From NCBI GenBank assembly GCA_041662605.1, contig JBAZSD010000011.1, positions 62,001 through 126,000 on the forward strand: 64,000 nucleotides of DNA. Reading direction: 5' to 3'. Below the pieces are notes generated by a model. That model worked only from the letters and a program-made list of their open reading frames with translations. It was not told where the DNA came from and did no database searches. The stretch's first letter is position 1, and each line of letters opens with the position of its first letter. Shown here piece after piece: positions 41,892-50,923 of the stretch. The stretch comes from Desulfomonilaceae bacterium. GTDB taxonomy: Bacteria; Desulfobacterota; Desulfomonilia; Desulfomonilales; Desulfomonilaceae. A program made the position numbers and the translations under genes.

Positions 41892-44603
41892 TTGAAGAGC
41901 CCTACTCCTAAATTTAATGAATTGTTTTCCGAAATTGACCAGATTCTGACTGCCACTGGATATTTTGACCGGATCCCTACGGCGACGAAATCTTCCAGTC
42001 AGGTCGCGGTCCCGGCCTATTCTTTCCCAAAACTAAAGGAACTTTTCAATAAATCCAAGAAAATTGACGCTGATTTCAGTGAACTTGGGTCGTTTTTGTA
42101 CGACGAAGCGGTGCCAAAGCTGAGGCAGTTGGAAAAAATTTCGGAAACTCCTGAAAATAGAGATTTGCTGGCTAGATTTTTAAACCGACTAGAAGGTGGG
42201 CTCGAGGAAGTAAGAAACAAGAAAGAAATTGTTCGGTCCTATGGTGAACTTCTATCGCTCTATGTCTCGACACTCTGTCACAGCGCTACAACCGGCCATC
42301 AACATCCGCTAATCAGGATGATCCTTAAAAACGTTGTTCGTAGAAAAGCTCCTGAATTGAGCAAACAGGTGGTCTTTCGTTCATTCGCCAAACTTCGTCG
42401 AACAATCACTGTTGCGATAATAGCCAAACGCTACGCTGTTTATGTCTTGGCTGTTCAGGGATTTGTAGTTTTGTTCAGGGGCGAAATTGATTTCCGTACC
42501 TTTGGTGTCTCGCCCGAGGGCCTGGCTCTCCAGATAATGAACATTCTGATCAAGAATGGAGTCAAGCTAGCCGAGGTGACGGATGTCGTGTGTGGGGGAG
42601 GGGATTTGGGGCCCTTGCCGGACGGAATCTATGTGTTAACTGAGAATGTTAGGGATGAATCCTGGAAGCGCCTGCATAATTCTTCGCTCAACCGGAGCGC
42701 TCTCATTGCCTGGGAGTTGGTCCAACTCCTGAAAGGTCAGAGGGGTCAAGCAGCGATAAACGCTTCGCTGTGCAGTCCACTGTCATTTTCAACCCTTGCG
42801 GCCCAGGATTTAAATTTTCTCTTCCGCCCGGGCTCCAGAGAATTACAACAGAGTCTAAAAGGTTACGTAAAGGTAACCCCCTTAAAGTCTATAGCGGCAA
42901 TTATTTCCGAACTTAAAGGGATAGAGCAGGATAGTCTCAATCTACTGGCGCTAAGCCTGGATGAGCTTTTTGCCTCGGTAGTGCGCAAGATTGGGCCTCG
43001 CATAGTCAGAGAACTGGCTGCTCAGGATGCGAACAAGATCCTGATAAACTTTGATTTTTCAAAAATCGTAGAGCATCTGAAACAGGAAAATTTCACAATC
43101 CCCCCTCAATTCAGATTGGCCGCCCTGGATATGGGGACCGGTGTGATGGAAGTCTGTGAGCTGCTCATGATCATCGAATCGGGGAAAATATCCGCGAAGC
43201 TCGCAAACTCCCTTAACCACGTGGTTGATTCATACGCAAAAAGCACGGCCATGGCCTTGGAAATGTGTTCTTCGGGCGATTCTTCGGAGCGCCCCAATTT
43301 CATCATAGTTACCAGTATGAGAGCAAGCGATCCTTATTTTCAGAAACTTTTCGTTAGAATAAGAGATCGCATTGACAATCCCTTTACTCCAGTCATGTGC
43401 GTGGACTCCCTGGAGCACGAATATCTCATAGCCAATCACCTGTTTGAAATGTACGTCAACCCTGCTGAAGGTGAAAGCCGTTTGCATTATGGTTTCGAAA
43501 CACGCAGCATGAAGCAGGCCCTACATGTTCTCCAATCATCCGGCACACTAACCGAAGCGTTTTCATTTTCCACTCTATTAGATGACGTTACGGGTGAAAT
43601 AAAAAAGAAAACGATCAACCCGGCAAATCTGGTTCTTGTGGGAGCGGACAACGAAGACGCATTGCTCGCGGCCACGAACGCCAAAGAATATGGACTTGTC
43701 CGTAACCTGGCTCTTGTTGGTGATCGAGATGATATCCTATCTGCTATAGAGCGATCCAAGGCGAGATTGTCACTGGTAAATGATCCTGATGTTCATGTTA
43801 TACCGACTGATCCGCTTGCTGCGGACTATGAGGCGAAAAAGAAATCAATGGCGGAGGAATTTGGAAAATTCCTCGTGGATCATCCTGATTTCATCATCAT
43901 GAAGGGAAGTATCGATACCGCCGCACTGCTTCATGTGGCCCTCTCGATTTACAAGCAGGACCCTTCAACCGTGGATCCCGACAATCCTCCCAAACGCAAG
44001 CTGGCGACGTACAGTGGACTTCTGGTGTTCCCTGACAAGCGATTTTTCGCTCTGTCGGACGCTGCGGTCAATCCGGCTTTTACCAGCGCCCAGACGCTTT
44101 TGACAGCGATTGAAAATCAACTTGATGTGGTGCGTCGAGTGGTCGGGAGAGATCTACCTTTGAAACTTGCGATCATCACCGCTGTTGAGAAAGAGACGGC
44201 TGCCATACCTGCTACACTGGTTGCCGGAGAAGCTGAGGCTTTATCCAAAGACCTTGAACAAAAGTACGGGCCCCTAATTGTGGAAGGTCCTTTGTCCTTC
44301 GATCTGGCGACTGCGCCGGAAGTGGCGGAAGAAAAGCATTATCAGGGCAGGATAATGGGTGACGCGAACTGCCTTGTAGCTACGGAAATAAATACCGCAA
44401 ATGTTCTCTACAAGATGCTTTCAAAAACTATGGGCAGCCTTGGGTTGATGGTCGATATCGGAGGGATTATCACAGCCGGTCCGGGCACGACTCCAATTGT
44501 GTTGACATCGAGGGGAGATACGGCTCAGACAAAGTTCAATTCAATCTTGCTGGCATTGGCCTATTCCGCTTCGATCCGTGACAAACTGGAAAAAGGCAAC
44601 TGA
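41892..44603 (+). CDS. Putative butyrate-kinase-like/phosphotransbutyrylase-like fusion protein
   Basis: 903 residues, TTG start 2 bases after porB. Residues ~575-900 read as a phosphate acetyl/butyryltransferase: VLVGADNEDALLAATNAKEYG, EGPLSFDLA at ~798, GDANCLVATEINTANVLYK at ~823 and PIVLTSRGDTAQTKFNSI at ~868. Residues ~170-540 resemble butyrate kinase: VVCGGGDLGPLPDGIYVLTE, RSALIAWELV and a C-terminal block FTPVMCVDSLEHEYLIANH. The kinase N-terminal phosphate loop (NPGSTSTK-type) is missing, with IIAKRYAVYVLA in its place, so kinase activity is doubtful. Residues 1-165 are helical and unrecognised. In this operon it would convert the acyl-CoA to acyl-phosphate and perhaps ATP. Confidence 0.68.
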   Translation: MKSPTPKFNELFSEIDQILTATGYFDRIPTATKSSSQVAVPAYSFPKLKELFNKSKKIDADFSELGSFLYDEAVPKLRQLEKISETPENRDLLARFLNRLEGGLEEVRNKKEIVRSYGELLSLYVSTLCHSATTGHQHPLIRMILKNVVRRKAPELSKQVVFRSFAKLRRTITVAIIAKRYAVYVLAVQGFVVLFRGEIDFRTFGVSPEGLALQIMNILIKNGVKLAEVTDVVCGGGDLGPLPDGIYVLTENVRDESWKRLHNSSLNRSALIAWELVQLLKGQRGQAAINASLCSPLSFSTLAAQDLNFLFRPGSRELQQSLKGYVKVTPLKSIAAIISELKGIEQDSLNLLALSLDELFASVVRKIGPRIVRELAAQDANKILINFDFSKIVEHLKQENFTIPPQFRLAALDMGTGVMEVCELLMIIESGKISAKLANSLNHVVDSYAKSTAMALEMCSSGDSSERPNFIIVTSMRASDPYFQKLFVRIRDRIDNPFTPVMCVDSLEHEYLIANHLFEMYVNPAEGESRLHYGFETRSMKQALHVLQSSGTLTEAFSFSTLLDDVTGEIKKKTINPANLVLVGADNEDALLAATNAKEYGLVRNLALVGDRDDILSAIERSKARLSLVNDPDVHVIPTDPLAADYEAKKKSMAEEFGKFLVDHPDFIIMKGSIDTAALLHVALSIYKQDPSTVDPDNPPKRKLATYSGLLVFPDKRFFALSDAAVNPAFTSAQTLLTAIENQLDVVRRVVGRDLPLKLAIITAVEKETAAIPATLVAGEAEALSKDLEQKYGPLIVEGPLSFDLATAPEVAEEKHYQGRIMGDANCLVATEINTANVLYKMLSKTMGSLGLMVDIGGIITAGPGTTPIVLTSRGDTAQTKFNSILLALAYSASIRDKLEKGN

Positions 44604-44699
44604 AAACCCTGTGATGAAGCAAAGTTCGAATTGCGCGATGAAATATTTTCAAATCAGAAGCTGGTTTTGGAACTTTACTCTTGAACCAATAGTCAATTA

Positions 44700-44714
44700 T
44701 TAGTAAATTACTAA
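44700..44714. repeat. Perfect 15-bp palindrome upstream of the PxxKW gene
   Basis: TTAGTAA-A-TTACTAA in an AT-rich 168-base gap, 57 bases before the ATG at 44772. Could be a regulator site. Confidence 0.4.
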
Positions 44715-44771
44715 GTTTTAGCGTAACCTTATTTTATTAAATAGCTCAGACTTCTACCGGAGGATCTACAT

Positions 44772-45059
44772 ATGCATTGCGATACTGTCAGAAAAGGCGC
44801 GAGTTGTTCATTCATGACCAAAAAAGGTTGTAACTTCAACGGGGGGCGCTGCCTCACCATTATTGACAAATGTCAGGGTTGCAACAGAACATCAAGTTTT
44901 GAAGAAGAGGTATATTGCTTGGTAGCGGCTAATCCGGCTTCCAAGTGGAATACTGGAGACTGCAATTTCGCAACCCATCTCGAGAAAAAACAGGTTGAAG
45001 AAGCGCAGAAGATTAACCCTTTGAAGGCCTCGAAACGAGCCGCCGCAGCGAAGAAATAA
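44772..45059 (+). CDS. PxxKW-family cysteine-rich protein
   Basis: 95 residues with nine cysteines, including GASCSFMTKKGCNFNGGRC, DKCQGCNR, VYCLV and GDCNF, and the family's name-giving NPASKW. The C terminus is Lys/Ala-rich (KASKRAAAAKK). Such proteins are recurrent in anaerobic deltaproteobacteria, where the cysteines may bind a metal or Fe-S centre; the function is unknown. It has an AGGAG-like site (CCGGAGGATC) and its own upstream palindrome. It is a taxonomic hint for this lineage. Confidence 0.78.
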   Translation: MHCDTVRKGASCSFMTKKGCNFNGGRCLTIIDKCQGCNRTSSFEEEVYCLVAANPASKWNTGDCNFATHLEKKQVEEAQKINPLKASKRAAAAKK

Positions 45060-45068
45060 CATGATGGC

Positions 45069-45098
45069 GCCCGGAGTCAGCCACATCGGAGTCCGGGC
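45069..45098. terminator. Terminator hairpin between convergent genes
   Basis: GCCCGGA and TCCGGGC, 7-bp stem with a 16-base loop, followed by ATTTCCTTCTCC on the plus strand. Serves the PxxKW gene, possibly also the converging operon. Confidence 0.6.
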
Positions 45099-45117
45099 AT
45101 TTCCTTCTCCACAAGTA

Positions 45118-46194
45118 TCAGTGGTTTTGCGCTGGGATAGGGGGAAGGTTTCTCTTGGGGAAGCTGACAACAAAAGTAGTTCCTTGGGATGGCCTGGACC
45201 GGAAAGTAATGCTACCTCCATGTTCTTTCATGATTTTTTGAGTTACCATTAATCCCAGACCGGTTCCTTTATCTCCTTTGGAAGTAAAAAAGTCCTCGAA
45301 CACATGGTGTTTCAATTCCTTATCAATCCCGACCCCGTTATCGGCGACCTCAATTATAGTTGAGCCGTCAAAACCCGTTCGAGTTCTAATTTCGAGTAGA
45401 TGAGTATCTTTCCATAAGTCCATTTTGCAGCCGTCCATCGCATTAGTCACCAGGTTCGTTAAAACAGTGTGCAGACCTTCTGGATCTGCCACGGTTTCTT
45501 CCACTGCGGCATCCAAATCGAGATGTATCTCAATTGCGTATCGAGCGGCTAGATCCTTGAACAGATTGTATACTTCCGTTACAACCGCATTCGGGTTTAC
45601 CAACCTGAAATTTGGTTCTCTCTCTCTTGAACAATAAAGTATATCTTTGACGAGGTGGGAGAGTTTTTCAAAATTAAGGAGCACAATTTCCCACCCGTCC
45701 TTGATCTCCTTTTGATCATTCCCCTTTATCCCACTGTTAACAATATATATTCCACCGTCAAGGCCCATCATTATATTCTTGATACTGTGAGCCATCCCAG
45801 CCACGGTTTGCCCCACCATTATGAGTTGTTTCTGCATTTCCTTGACAGAGGTAATATTGACCGACGTCACAATTATTCCAACCAGTCTGTCAAGGTTGTC
45901 ATAAAATGGGGATGAGTAAGCGACCACGCTAACTCTTGTCCCCTTCTTCAAGACCAGGGACAGTTCCCTTGAGTGGACAGCGCCATCCTCGAGGGTCTTT
46001 TTGACTATACAGTCGCCGCATTGGGATTCCTTAATCTTATATAATTTCCTGCATGTCCTCTCCTTGATGGCGCCAAAATCCCGTCGATGGGCGCTATTGC
46101 TCCACAAAATATTCAGTTCACTGTCCTGAAGCGTAACATAACATGGTAGGGCATCGAGCAAGCGTTTCCAATCGTAGTTGGGAAGCTCCGGCAT
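45118..46194 (-). CDS. Soluble histidine kinase with Cys-rich PAS (distal copy at hmc operon end)
   Basis: 358 residues, no membrane helices. A PAS domain (~8-115) carries TCRKLYKIKESQCGDC. The HisKA H-box is of the AHSIKNI type (VAGMAHSIKNIMMGLDGG), shared with the kinase at 54304-56691. HATPase motifs are NLVTNAMDG, ADNGVGID and KGTGLGLMVTQKI. GGAGAG precedes the ATG. It is last in the hmc-like operon, behind its receiver partner. By the shared H-box lineage, it is a paralogue of the operon's first kinase, minus the periplasmic haem part. Confidence 0.87.
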   Translation of the reverse strand: MPELPNYDWKRLLDALPCYVTLQDSELNILWSNSAHRRDFGAIKERTCRKLYKIKESQCGDCIVKKTLEDGAVHSRELSLVLKKGTRVSVVAYSSPFYDNLDRLVGIIVTSVNITSVKEMQKQLIMVGQTVAGMAHSIKNIMMGLDGGIYIVNSGIKGNDQKEIKDGWEIVLLNFEKLSHLVKDILYCSREREPNFRLVNPNAVVTEVYNLFKDLAARYAIEIHLDLDAAVEETVADPEGLHTVLTNLVTNAMDGCKMDLWKDTHLLEIRTRTGFDGSTIIEVADNGVGIDKELKHHVFEDFFTSKGDKGTGLGLMVTQKIMKEHGGSITFRSRPSQGTTFVVSFPKRNLPPIPAQNH

Positions 46195-46332
46195 TGTAAC
46201 TCTCCGTCCTAAAAATCAAATAGGGATCGATTTTAAAACCGGTCCCTATGGAATGCGCGTCGATAGAAGAACTAAATTAATTTGCCTAAGATACTCTGAA
46301 AGATCACGAAATAACTTTTACCGGCGCTTGCG

Positions 46333-46686
46333 CTATCCTATAGCCTTCTTGATCTCCAGGAGTAAAGCATCCCTGTCAATAGGTTTGTCAAACACGGCGA
46401 AAGGCTTGGACACCGCAAGGTGACGTCCGGGAAGGCCGCTTATAATTATCACCGGCAGATCCTTGAACGATTTATGCTTTGTCATGTTCCGGTAAAACCG
46501 TGTGCCGGTTTCATTAGGCATCTGGAGGTCCAATGTTACCAGGTCAGGTTTTTCTTTCTGTAGGACTTCAAAGGCTTCTTCTCCGTTTGAGGCAAAACAG
46601 GTTTCATATCCGCAGTCCTCAAGAAACGTGGTCAAATATTTTACAAGATGAGCCTCATCATCCACTACCATAATTTTCTTTGCCAT
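46333..46686 (-). CDS. Single-domain response regulator (CheY-like), distal pair
   Basis: 117 residues from the ATG at 46686 (GAGGT upstream). Receiver only: MAKKIMVVDDEAHL, phospho-Asp in VTLDLQMPNETG, conserved Ser in IIISG and Lys in FDKPIDRD. No output domain. It follows the hmcC-like gene and precedes its kinase. The rrf1 gene of the Desulfovibrio hmc operon occupies a similar place. Closely similar in design to the receiver at 56754-57146. Confidence 0.87.
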   Translation of the reverse strand: MAKKIMVVDDEAHLVKYLTTFLEDCGYETCFASNGEEAFEVLQKEKPDLVTLDLQMPNETGTRFYRNMTKHKSFKDLPVIIISGLPGRHLAVSKPFAVFDKPIDRDALLLEIKKAIG

Positions 46687-46712
46687 GGTTTTTACCTCGA
46701 AGAAACAATCCG

Positions 46713-47948
46713 TCAATGTTCTTCCGGTTCATAATCAGGGTGCTCATAGAGTATCGGCATCCTATTCATAATCCATTGAAATGTCAAAATTCCAATTGTT
46801 ACCACCGTAATGGTCAGTACGACTTCCATCCAGGATGGAAAATACCTGTCTTTCCACGCGAGATGCCAGTTGTATGCGATTATCGAGTGGTCCAGACGAT
46901 TCAAAATTATTCCGAAAACCGTATAGATTGCGCAACCTCTTACCCAGCCGGCCAGGTTGTTCTGTACGGCGTACATAAATATCATAGCTGGGAGTAAAAC
47001 AAATCCGAAAACCTCTACCAAATATAAATATCCATAAGGCGTATCAAGATACGACCAGGTGTCACCGTGAGCCAGGCCGATCATTTTCATAAAAAAATAG
47101 GCAAAAAGAGTTACAGACGCAGCTTTCCCCAATCCCAGAGTTACTCTGTTCAGATGTTCGGGATCGTGTACTTTGATCTGATGGCTAAAAATTTTGTGAG
47201 AAGCGCTGCTCTCTATTATTGTCATAGCGATTCCGCCAACAACCGCTGACATGAAAAAAAATAAAGGAATGTATTCTGAATACCATAAAGGATGAAGCTT
47301 TTCCGGCATGAGCAAGAAAATTGATCCCAGCGCAGACTGGTGAAGCATGGAGAGGCAAACTCCAAATATTGTAGCACCTAATGTAGCTTTAATAAATATT
47401 TTACGAGCCTTTTTCATATTGAGCCACTCGAAAATGGCCGGGCACCACTCTACGAACTGACAACTAAGATATAGCGCCACATGCCAGGCTACGAGAAACA
47501 GCACCGAACTTACGCCCCACGACACAAACATTGGATAGGGTAGTCTATAATATCTTCCCAAATCGAAAGTCAGGGCAATAATTGCGAAGAGGTATCCCAA
47601 AAAACCTGTCAGGACTGCAGGCCGAAAAAGAAATCCGTATTCTTTCATGCCGAAAATGTGGACGGCCGTTCCGATCACAAATCCACCGGCAGCCAGCGCA
47701 ACTCCGCAAAGCATATCAAACCCTATCCATATTCCCCATGGATTGTTGTCGGAGAGATTGGTCGATGGGCCCAATCCAAATATGATCCTATACAATATTA
47801 CAGGAATCCCCACTAACAGGATGAGGGCGACGACTGCGTTAAACTTCGTAAAGTTACTGCGTACATAATCTCCCCAGGTCATGCCTAAAAAGATTTTATC
47901 CCGCATCCAGGAGGATTCGAGCTTCATCGTCGCGGGAGTCGATTCCAT
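46713..47948 (-). CDS. hmcC: HmcC-like NrfD-family integral membrane subunit
   Basis: 411 residues with about ten membrane helices of the NrfD/PsrC quinone-interacting family. Recognisable segments are NPWGIWIGFDMLCGVALAAGGF and HQSALGSIFLLMPEKLHPLWY. In the Hmc complex it is the multi-spanning subunit that bridges the periplasmic iron-sulfur/cytochrome module and the membrane. Its ATG overlaps the hmcB-like stop (TAATG). Confidence 0.88.
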   Translation of the reverse strand: MESTPATMKLESSWMRDKIFLGMTWGDYVRSNFTKFNAVVALILLVGIPVILYRIIFGLGPSTNLSDNNPWGIWIGFDMLCGVALAAGGFVIGTAVHIFGMKEYGFLFRPAVLTGFLGYLFAIIALTFDLGRYYRLPYPMFVSWGVSSVLFLVAWHVALYLSCQFVEWCPAIFEWLNMKKARKIFIKATLGATIFGVCLSMLHQSALGSIFLLMPEKLHPLWYSEYIPLFFFMSAVVGGIAMTIIESSASHKIFSHQIKVHDPEHLNRVTLGLGKAASVTLFAYFFMKMIGLAHGDTWSYLDTPYGYLYLVEVFGFVLLPAMIFMYAVQNNLAGWVRGCAIYTVFGIILNRLDHSIIAYNWHLAWKDRYFPSWMEVVLTITVVTIGILTFQWIMNRMPILYEHPDYEPEEH

Positions 47949-48886
47949 TATTTGCCCTCCTTTTTCTCCAGAGCCTTTTTGATTTCATCTTTTTCAATCT
48001 CGTCCCTACGCTTCTTGAAGCTATACATCCCCATAGCCAGAGCTGGAACCACGATAAATACAGGAGAAACCAGAGACAGGAACGGTTTACTTAGCGTCGG
48101 TATCGGTGTAGTTCCAAGATCAGTGCGAAATCCGATTTTGTCAAATGGCACGGCCGATAGATACATCCAGCTAGTGCCGCCGACCTCGGTTTCACCATAA
48201 ACGTGATTCACATATCTTCCCGGATTGTCCATAATTTTCTTATGAGCAAGGTCGATCAGATCAGTCCGTTTCCCAAAAGTCATGGTCTCGACAGGGCATA
48301 TAGATACACAAGCAGGAATTCCGCCTTCTTTGGAAATCCGATCGAAACAGAATGTGCATTTGGTGACTTCCGGTGTCCACGGGTTGTCATATTGGTAAGC
48401 GGGGATGTCAAATGGACACGCAGCCATGCAATAACGACATCCTACGCAAAGAGAAGCGTCGTAAGTGACCGGTCCGATAGGTCGCTTGGTAAACGCTTTG
48501 ACAAAACATGAAGATGCGCAACCTGGCTCGTAACAGTGCATGCACTGTTTCTTTACGAATATGGGTTTGGATGAATCCCTAGGGTTTTCAAAACGATTTA
48601 CTACCGTGTATGTGTTAGCATGGGTACGCCTGACGTCTTGAAACACGCTCTGATCTTTTTCATATTCCTTGAGGTCCATCTGATCGGGTAGCTTGTTCCA
48701 CTCTTTGCAGGCCCACTCACATCTTCTGCATCCAATGCACACGGTCGTATCGACCAGGACCCCGAACTGATTAGGATACCCTGGAAGTAGGCCGCCATCA
48801 GCCCTGGCAATGCTCGTGCCGCCAAGTGAAGCTGACAAGCCAAGACCTGCTAGTACCCTAAAGAAATTTCTTCTACTGTTGTCCAT
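47948..48886 (-). CDS. hmcB: HmcB-like periplasmic Fe-S subunit with Tat signal
   Basis: 312 residues. Twin-arginine signal RRNFFRVLAGLGLS at the N terminus and a C-terminal membrane anchor (FIVVPALAMGMYSF). Four [4Fe-4S] motifs: CIGCRRCEWAC, CMHCYEPGCASSC, CVGCRYCMAACP and CTFCFD...CVSICP. Such DMSO-reductase-B-like ferredoxins carry electrons between the multihaem cytochrome and the NrfD-type subunit. AGGAG upstream. Confidence 0.9.
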   Translation of the reverse strand: MDNSRRNFFRVLAGLGLSASLGGTSIARADGGLLPGYPNQFGVLVDTTVCIGCRRCEWACKEWNKLPDQMDLKEYEKDQSVFQDVRRTHANTYTVVNRFENPRDSSKPIFVKKQCMHCYEPGCASSCFVKAFTKRPIGPVTYDASLCVGCRYCMAACPFDIPAYQYDNPWTPEVTKCTFCFDRISKEGGIPACVSICPVETMTFGKRTDLIDLAHKKIMDNPGRYVNHVYGETEVGGTSWMYLSAVPFDKIGFRTDLGTTPIPTLSKPFLSLVSPVFIVVPALAMGMYSFKKRRDEIEKDEIKKALEKKEGK

Positions 48887-48944
48887 CTTTGACAGTCTCC
48901 TTTTTTGGTCCCCTTGATCCGGCGCAACACGTTCCTGGTTATAT

Positions 48945-49067
48945 TCAATCTTTGTCCTTATATGTCAGGAACCTCCAGAAAGAGATAAATAGGAAGAGAT
49001 ACATGATTACGATAAGATATTCCATTTCTTTTGTATGAGTGAAAAATTCCCAAAGAATGTGCGGCAT
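48945..49067 (-). CDS. hmcD: HmcD-like 40-residue membrane protein
   Basis: Starts MPHILWEFFTHTKEMEYLIV and continues with a single hydrophobic helix (IVIMYLFLFISFWRFL) and a charged tail (TYKDKD). AGGAG precedes the ATG. It sits between the multihaem cytochrome and Fe-S genes. A similarly small hydrophobic HmcD is part of the Desulfovibrio Hmc complex, which supports the call by size and position. Confidence 0.72.
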   Translation of the reverse strand: MPHILWEFFTHTKEMEYLIVIMYLFLFISFWRFLTYKDKD

Positions 49068-49100
49068 CTTGGTCTCCTTTTTGTTAAAGCTTTGACGAGC

Positions 49101-50873
49101 TTACTTTTGTGGAGGTTCTTCCGTAGTCTGCAAGTTGACCTTTCTCGGGGTCTTTTTTTCAGCGTGGCATTTTACACATTCCAGCCCAAGCGGTTTTTGG
49201 TTCATTGCCTGGTGACACCCTATACATTGGCGGTGGTACGCCCCCAGGGTTCCTAGTTTGCCAGGATTGCTTGGATTAAACGGTTTTCCGTGGCAGGTCG
49301 CGCACGCTGGAAATTTATTGGGCTGATTTCCGCTGGACGCCAACCCATGATGGCAACCGAAACATATAGTGTTCTGGCCCTTTGCGGCATGAAACGTTCT
49401 GGCTAGTGAGCTGTCGTTGGAAATCAAATTCAATTTGTTGGCAATTTTTGCGTGAGGAAAATCCACCGCCTTGAATTCCTTTTCCAAGCCCTTGATTATG
49501 ACTTTCTCGGGAAATTTGTCCTTATCCAGATCAAGAGTAATCGGTGGCGCTTCTGGAAATTTTCCTTGTGATGGTCCCTGATGACAAACAGGGCAAGATG
49601 ATTGAGGTAGAGCGCTTGACTGTCTCCACTGATGACATCCATAGCATTTTTGACTGGTGACCGTGGTCTGATGGCATCCGGCGCAGGAATCTTTGGCGCT
49701 TATCAGGTGAAAGGCCTGTTCATAGCTAATTCCGCCACCCTTTTTGGTGTCACCGGTGAGTGAGTGGCAATTGGAACATTTTTCGAGTGAGTGATGATGA
49801 CATGAGTTGCAGAATTGCGCTCTTGGTTCATGAGACTTGTGGTTAAAGGGCACAACCTTCATCCTGGGACCTTGCCCTGGTATCTGCTGAGCATCAGGCT
49901 TTTCAGGGGTCGTAAGATCAATTACGTCCTTCTGGCCTCTATCAAGCCTCGGTATCAGGGCTATATCTTTGAGGGGAAGAGATTTGTGATCCCCATGACA
50001 TCCTTTGCATTCAATCGGGCCGGTCTTTTTTTCCTGTTCCTTGGCTTCATGCTTCCGGCCGGATTTTTTACGTTCCTTTGCGATCACATCCCCGACCTTC
50101 ATGTGACATCCTATACAAGCCGCATGGGACACGTCCGAAATGGATCTGACATTTTTCTGAGTCGTTGATTTGTGGCAGGAGGAACAACTGTTTTCCGTGT
50201 TTTCTTTATAGTACAGGCTTTTTAGCTTCTCATCATACAGATGATGGCAGACCATACAGTTCTTGTTTGCATCCTTTACATCTCCAACAACCTGCACTTT
50301 TCCCGCAATATTCAAAGGGACCGAACCTTCGAGTTTCTTGACTGTTTCTACGTGCTTTGCGTGGTCCTTGTAATTAAATATCGGTTTCCAGGACCATGAC
50401 ATTTTGGTTGTTTTGGCCTTCCGGTCGTGACATTTGCCGCACATTCCAATTTCCGGCCCACTCTTCTTACCTTCTGATCGCATCTTCTTGTGGCAGTTTA
50501 TGCACTGGTTGTGGTAGGCGTACATGATGGCCGGCTTGTCGTTCATATCGACACTTGTCTTTGGGAACTTAAACACGAGCGCCTCAGAACCCACTAGAGA
50601 CGGATCCTTCTCCTTCACTATATGACACAAGGCGCAATTATCCGGATTGTCCTTAAGGAGGACCTTGGTGTGTGTGTCATGATCAAAGACCACAGGAGCA
50701 CGATCCAGCTTTACTGCGTTTCCCTTGTGGTCGATGATTATAGGCGTGCTCAATTCTTTTGCAGGCTGCTGGCTTACGGGAGACTTGGAGTGGATAAGCT
50801 TTGTCCCACCGATAACCATCGCTGCGCAAAGAGCGAGCGTAACTAGAGCTATTCTCAGATTTGTCTTACGCAT
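49101..50873 (-). CDS. hmcA: 16-haem cytochrome c, HmcA-like
   Basis: 590 residues with a signal peptide (IALVTLALCAAMVIGG) and sixteen CxxCH motifs by my count: CALCH, CINCH, CGKCH, CMVCH, CSSCH, CIGCH, CKGCH, CNSCH, CSNCH, CAGCH, CYGCH, CPVCH, CFGCH, CATCH, CIGCH, CVKCH. This equals the haem number of Desulfovibrio HmcA. The first haem-binding stretch has the class III c3-like VVFDHDTHTK. It is the periplasmic electron entry/exit of the transmembrane complex, exchanging with type I c3 or hydrogenases. GGGAG upstream. In D. vulgaris it is first in the operon; here it is internal. Confidence 0.92.
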   Translation of the reverse strand: MRKTNLRIALVTLALCAAMVIGGTKLIHSKSPVSQQPAKELSTPIIIDHKGNAVKLDRAPVVFDHDTHTKVLLKDNPDNCALCHIVKEKDPSLVGSEALVFKFPKTSVDMNDKPAIMYAYHNQCINCHKKMRSEGKKSGPEIGMCGKCHDRKAKTTKMSWSWKPIFNYKDHAKHVETVKKLEGSVPLNIAGKVQVVGDVKDANKNCMVCHHLYDEKLKSLYYKENTENSCSSCHKSTTQKNVRSISDVSHAACIGCHMKVGDVIAKERKKSGRKHEAKEQEKKTGPIECKGCHGDHKSLPLKDIALIPRLDRGQKDVIDLTTPEKPDAQQIPGQGPRMKVVPFNHKSHEPRAQFCNSCHHHSLEKCSNCHSLTGDTKKGGGISYEQAFHLISAKDSCAGCHQTTVTSQKCYGCHQWRQSSALPQSSCPVCHQGPSQGKFPEAPPITLDLDKDKFPEKVIIKGLEKEFKAVDFPHAKIANKLNLISNDSSLARTFHAAKGQNTICFGCHHGLASSGNQPNKFPACATCHGKPFNPSNPGKLGTLGAYHRQCIGCHQAMNQKPLGLECVKCHAEKKTPRKVNLQTTEEPPQK

Positions 50874-50923
50874 GTATCCACTCCCTTTTTCTGGGCATTT
50901 TGTGAATTAAAAACTTTCATCAG

